A stretch of 64,000 nucleotides of DNA, taken from contig CP137666.1 of assembly GCA_037976565.1 (NCBI GenBank), forward strand, positions 58,724,125 to 58,788,124, in the 5' to 3' direction. Both the position numbers and the translations under genes were made by a program. Of the stretch, positions 60,416 to 64,000 are shown piece by piece (the stretch's first letter is position 1; each line of letters starts with the position of its first letter). The notes below the pieces were generated by a model. The model had not been told where the DNA came from and searched no databases. It saw only the letters and a list, made by a program, of their open reading frames with translations. Source of the DNA: Mesocentrotus franciscanus. Taxonomy: Eukaryota > Echinodermata > Echinoidea > Camarodonta > Strongylocentrotidae.

Positions 60416-62214
60416 ATACAGTCCACACAACCTTCTTGAATATTTCATGGTATATACCATTCTAGCAAGCTTCTGACTTGAAATCATATCTGATTTTCAC
60501 TCCGGTGCAATCCAATTTCCTGGCCGACTTCCTGCCGATAATTGTCTTGCTCTTATCCACTGACGGCACAATAAAGCAGTGGTTATATCTCAATGAGGAA
60601 TCGGTGCTACCAACAAGAGCATGTATGGATGACAAGGTAAATATGGAATCTGGATGCATCAGGTTTGCATCAAGACCTGATTGCAGATTAGTCTTAATCT
60701 AGCTATGTATTCAAGTGTGAGGAGAATGAACTAGAAATAGAATCCTTCAAGCTTATTAGTTTTTAGATCTATGTTTGAGTGGGAAGATTATCTGTAAACT
60801 TTCCTCCTCAAAGACTAATTTAGACAATCTGTATATAACAACCTGTTGATTCTGCTTCATGAAAGTTTACATATAAAGCAATCAACACCCAAACTCCCTC
60901 CACCCCAAGCCTCACTTTCAGCTCCCAATCTTCTATGTTTACTTTCATTATCCCTCTTTCTTCCAAAATTTCTGGCTGAATCCAAAAGATCAATCTGCTT
61001 TTAAGAATACTGTATCATTCATATGTTCAATAACGGGGGCCTAAAAAATTATGATCGGCGATGATTAAATGAATATTGTAATAAGTCCTCATGCAATAAG
61101 GCAATATACATCATGCTAACTTTAAACTATAATAGCCCATATATGATATGAAAATCAGTTCAGTACTGGTACTCCAAAAGTCCCCCTTCCCCTCAGTCAT
61201 GGCAGACACAGGGAGTGAAAGAGCTTAGTAAAAATAAGATACAAATTATGATACCACAAACATTTCAACAAAAAGGTGTGACCTCTTGAACTTTGTTACT
61301 ATTTCACCTCATATATCTTCTAATGACCCTAAAGAGATCGATGAAGCACAATTGTATTCAATGTTGCTGTCAGATACTACATCACTCCATGAAGACATTC
61401 CTGTACCAAGACTCCTATATCTTTCTAATTTTCACTGGAAGAGATTGCTCATGTGTCTATTGGTCTTTGGGGCCCGATAGCCATCCTACTTCCCATCATC
61501 CATTCTGCATCTTAATTGCCAACAGTGAGCTACCATGGCAACTACTTGTGGTAATGGATTCTTTCAAAGAAAATATGATGAGATCATGCAGAAATACACA
61601 GAACTTTTAAAACTCATAAAACAAGAACAAAGGGGAAATTGTGTACAAGTAATATATGCCCCCAACTTGAATAAGGAACCAGTAATATCAAGAGAATTTC
61701 AAAATGCTAAGTTTCTTGTTTGAGGCACAGATGCATATGTGTCAAAAGTATTTGATTATTGCCTTCAAAGGAATTGTGTCAGGAATTGTGACAAGAATTA
61801 TTTCAGTAAGAGAATAGAAAATATTAAAAGCATTATAGTATATATGACTTCATGGTCTAGTTAGAGAATATAATCCATATACCATTATCAGTAGGAGAGA
61901 CATGAATATTGATGCACAACAATACTAATAATATTACATTCCTTCTCCTAAATCTACAGAGGAGGCACCTATAAGGTATCATCAATATCCAAGCCCCTAA
62001 AGCTCTAGTCTGCAGCCAAAGACTCTATTTTACATTTAAAACAAAAAAAACCTATATAGCCTTGAGCTTAGCCTAACCCAGTCAGTCTCTTGCTGTGTCT
62101 GGTGCATGCAGTGATAGTAAGGGCATATGGAGTGCAGAAGACTGTGCAGTCTACATACAGTAGTCTCACAGTTCAAACACTGACAATCATGTCAACAGGC
62201 AAAGGTCTGTGACT
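60416..62214. other. No gene convincingly recognised
   Basis: An open plus-strand frame at 60478-60634 ends at a GTAAAT donor-like site and contains STDGTIKQW, reminiscent of a WD40 repeat blade, but no proper acceptor or second blade is visible. Frames at 61286-61480 and 61535-61723 are of unknown origin. The rest is AT-rich. Confidence 0.4.
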
Positions 62215-63360
62215 GCAAACTACCAAAGCTCCACCATTTTGTCTGCATGTAGAGAATATAGTTCGCTTTGTCAGGCACGGGGCCAGTGTATAATTAACGG
62301 TGCGTAAGCTTTCGTCCTTGAAGCCTAATTTGCATAAAGTAAACAACTTGTTTACGCTTAACCGCTACAAAAGAGTCTCAGCTAAACTGTAATATCTCGC
62401 TTTAGAAACCACCAAATGAAATGATTAAAGCGTCAAATTGAAGAAGAAGAGTTTTTCTAACTCATAAATATTGCAGTTAGTTGTCAAATCCTACTTTTAA
62501 AAGGGAAAACTGTGCGAAACGAAGCGCCATTTTTTGTGTTGTTTTCAATGAAAATATTGCAGTATTTTTCATATTTTCCATCATTGCTCAAGATCGAGAC
62601 TGTTGGAGCTGATAAATCAAAGTATATTAAAGCTCTCCTCCGAATATCTTTTCATGATTTTACGTCACTCGGTTATGTCTGGAAAAATCGAAGGCAATGT
62701 CATCAACGAACCCAGGGCAAAACGTTCGCGGAAGCGTAGGACTAGTCCCATCTATAAGGGTTCGTGCTGGTGAATTGTAGTCACACGTACCGTAGATACG
62801 TGCAGAACGCGTGCAGGACTGCACTGTGTGCTCTGGACTCGGGTGTGTTTGTATGAATCTCATGATCGAAGCATCGACGGTTTGGTCTTTGTAATGATGC
62901 GAGTAAAACATGCTGATGTGTGGTCGAAAAACTCGAAATTTAGCAAAACAATGACTTATAAATAAATAAGTATCTGTACTAGCTGTGAAAATATGGTGGA
63001 GTTCTTTGCTGTAATTGTAACTCAGCTCAATCGACTTTACTAGACTCAGCTTAGTAGCCCTGCCTTAGCCACAGCGTAAATACAGCTGATTGATGACGCA
63101 TTTTCCATATATGGTATGCATGCATGGCCTGTGAGCGCGGTGAAGCAAACAGCGCATGCGTACACCTCCGATATAGTTGTAGTTTCCAGTCTTTTCATGA
63201 ATCTTCCCCTAGTTTTGAAAGCATTTTTACACAAAACTACTAACTGCTCAAACACGAAACTTCGCTGAGAGTGAGACTGGAGTTGAAAGTCTAGTAAAAT
63301 GTTAATTGTTTGCATATTCATATTGTCGCCCGGTTATGTCTGGAAAAAAACGAAGCCTCT
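62215..63360. promoter_or_regulatory. CpG-richer, promoter-like stretch with CRE- and NRF1-like sites
   Basis: CpG density rises (for example TACGTGCAGAACGCGTGCAGG near 62800, GTGAGCGCGGTG near 63130). TTACGTCA is at 62660-62667 and GCGCATGCG at 63152-63160. GGTTATGTCTGGAAAAA occurs at 62671 and again at 63332 in similar surroundings, so part of the stretch is duplicated or belongs to a repeat family. It may be the promoter or first exon of a gene beyond the right edge, or a CpG-rich transposon relic. Confidence 0.35.
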
Positions 63361-63832
63361 TTTCACAGACCTCTGAAACTGAAAAGTACCTATATCTTTA
63401 ATAATACCAAACAGTTTTGAATGAAAATTTATTTGAATAATAATGTTATCATTATGTTGGTGCTCTAAAAATTCACGATCTTTGGGGTAAAATAAGGAAA
63501 TACGAAGGTGCATTTTGGACGAATTTTGCTCCTCTCTCCAAACAGGGCCTCGATAGCCGTTACGAATTCAAAAGCTTTTACGACTTTTCGGGGTTTTAAT
63601 TGTACATTGGCCCCGCGCCTGTTGTGTCATGTTCCTTTTAGAATAAATCTTTTGAATGCATCAAATGTGCGAGCACGAGCTGAAATGTATCACACTATAC
63701 TGGTTCATTGTCCTAAGTATGCATTATCCCATTATCACCATTAAATCCAGCAATCATGAAAAATTCATCAGACAGCAATCAATATTATTGGATATCATTA
63801 TGATGCAGGCTACTTAATGAAAAATACATCGT

Positions 63833-63865
63833 ATCCAATCCAATCCAATCCAATCCAATCCAATG
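63833..63865 (+). repeat. (CCAAT)n pentanucleotide repeat
   Basis: Six copies of CCAAT in tandem. On its face a CCAAT-box array, but a simple repeat is the more economical reading. Confidence 0.9.
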
Positions 63866-64000
63866 GGAAATGTATTTGATATAGTGTCTTTTCCTTGCAG
63901 TTACAAGCTACCGCACACATTGTTTCACATGTTTGGGCCAATTAATCAATAATATCAAATAAAAGAAAATAGTTGAGCCAATACAATCCATTGTTCTTTC

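Noticed and set aside
60478..60634. Possible WD40-like exon (STDGTIKQW)
   Set aside because: Only one short motif, no acceptor with pyrimidine tract and no neighbouring blade; left as a note in the regional entry.
61286..61723. Two neighbouring plus-strand ORFs that might be a frameshifted pseudogene
   Set aside because: Neither half resembles a known family, so a frameshift cannot be argued.
63833..63865. Six tandem CCAAT boxes as a promoter
   Set aside because: Perfect pentanucleotide periodicity without other promoter features indicates a microsatellite.

Overview
The window is eukaryotic, AT-rich, intron-rich genomic DNA dominated by microsatellites, diverged tandem arrays and small fold-back elements. 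The one gene I can identify is the 5' half of a synapsin gene on the minus strand. The protein is clearly metazoan, its exon layout resembles vertebrate synapsin genes, and the repeat landscape (abundant CT/ATC tracts, many short inverted-repeat elements) suggests a marine invertebrate deuterostome, most likely an echinoderm such as a sea urchin. The species assignment is inference.

Layout. Synapsin is read right to left. Exon 1 (21188-21468) carries the start codon and the N-terminal phosphorylation motif. Exon 2 (18598-18655), exon 3 (11023-11114), exon 4 (9782-9938) and exon 5 (8943-9032) follow. All five exons join in one frame, with consensus GT/AG junctions, to give the first 213 residues (domains A, a short B, and the N-terminal part of domain C). 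The rest of domain C is not in the window, so intron 5 is at least 8.9 kb and runs off the left edge. In intron 4, directly behind exon 5, lie a decayed second copy of exon 5 and a trace of a third, mixed with a dispersed repeat. Intron 5 holds a 394-bp near-perfect fold-back element, a 38-bp minisatellite, an unrecognised terminal-exon-like ORF (2018-2225) and a cluster of CCAAT boxes (8220-8434).

Upstream of synapsin (21.5-26.2 kb) there is a candidate 5'-UTR exon at 23521-23645 and a CpG-richer stretch with NRF1-like and CRE-like sites near 25.68-25.71 kb. From 26.2 to 64 kb I find no convincing gene. This part contains several families of miniature inverted-repeat elements (fold-back AGAAGGG/CCCTTCT copies, two elements with TIRs ending in CTNAGTCACAC flanked by TTA or near-TTA, a CCACACAC-ended element, and an ~80-bp TTAACCCGTTG element), diverged tandem arrays with periods of roughly 350, 187, 150, 41 and 230-300 bp, and long simple tracts. 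The most striking tracts are a perfect (TCC)n run of about 215 bp facing an imperfect (GGA/GAA)n run of about 380 bp. A second CpG-richer, promoter-like stretch lies at 62.2-63.4 kb.

No rRNA, tRNA, CRISPR array or intact autonomous transposon was recognised.
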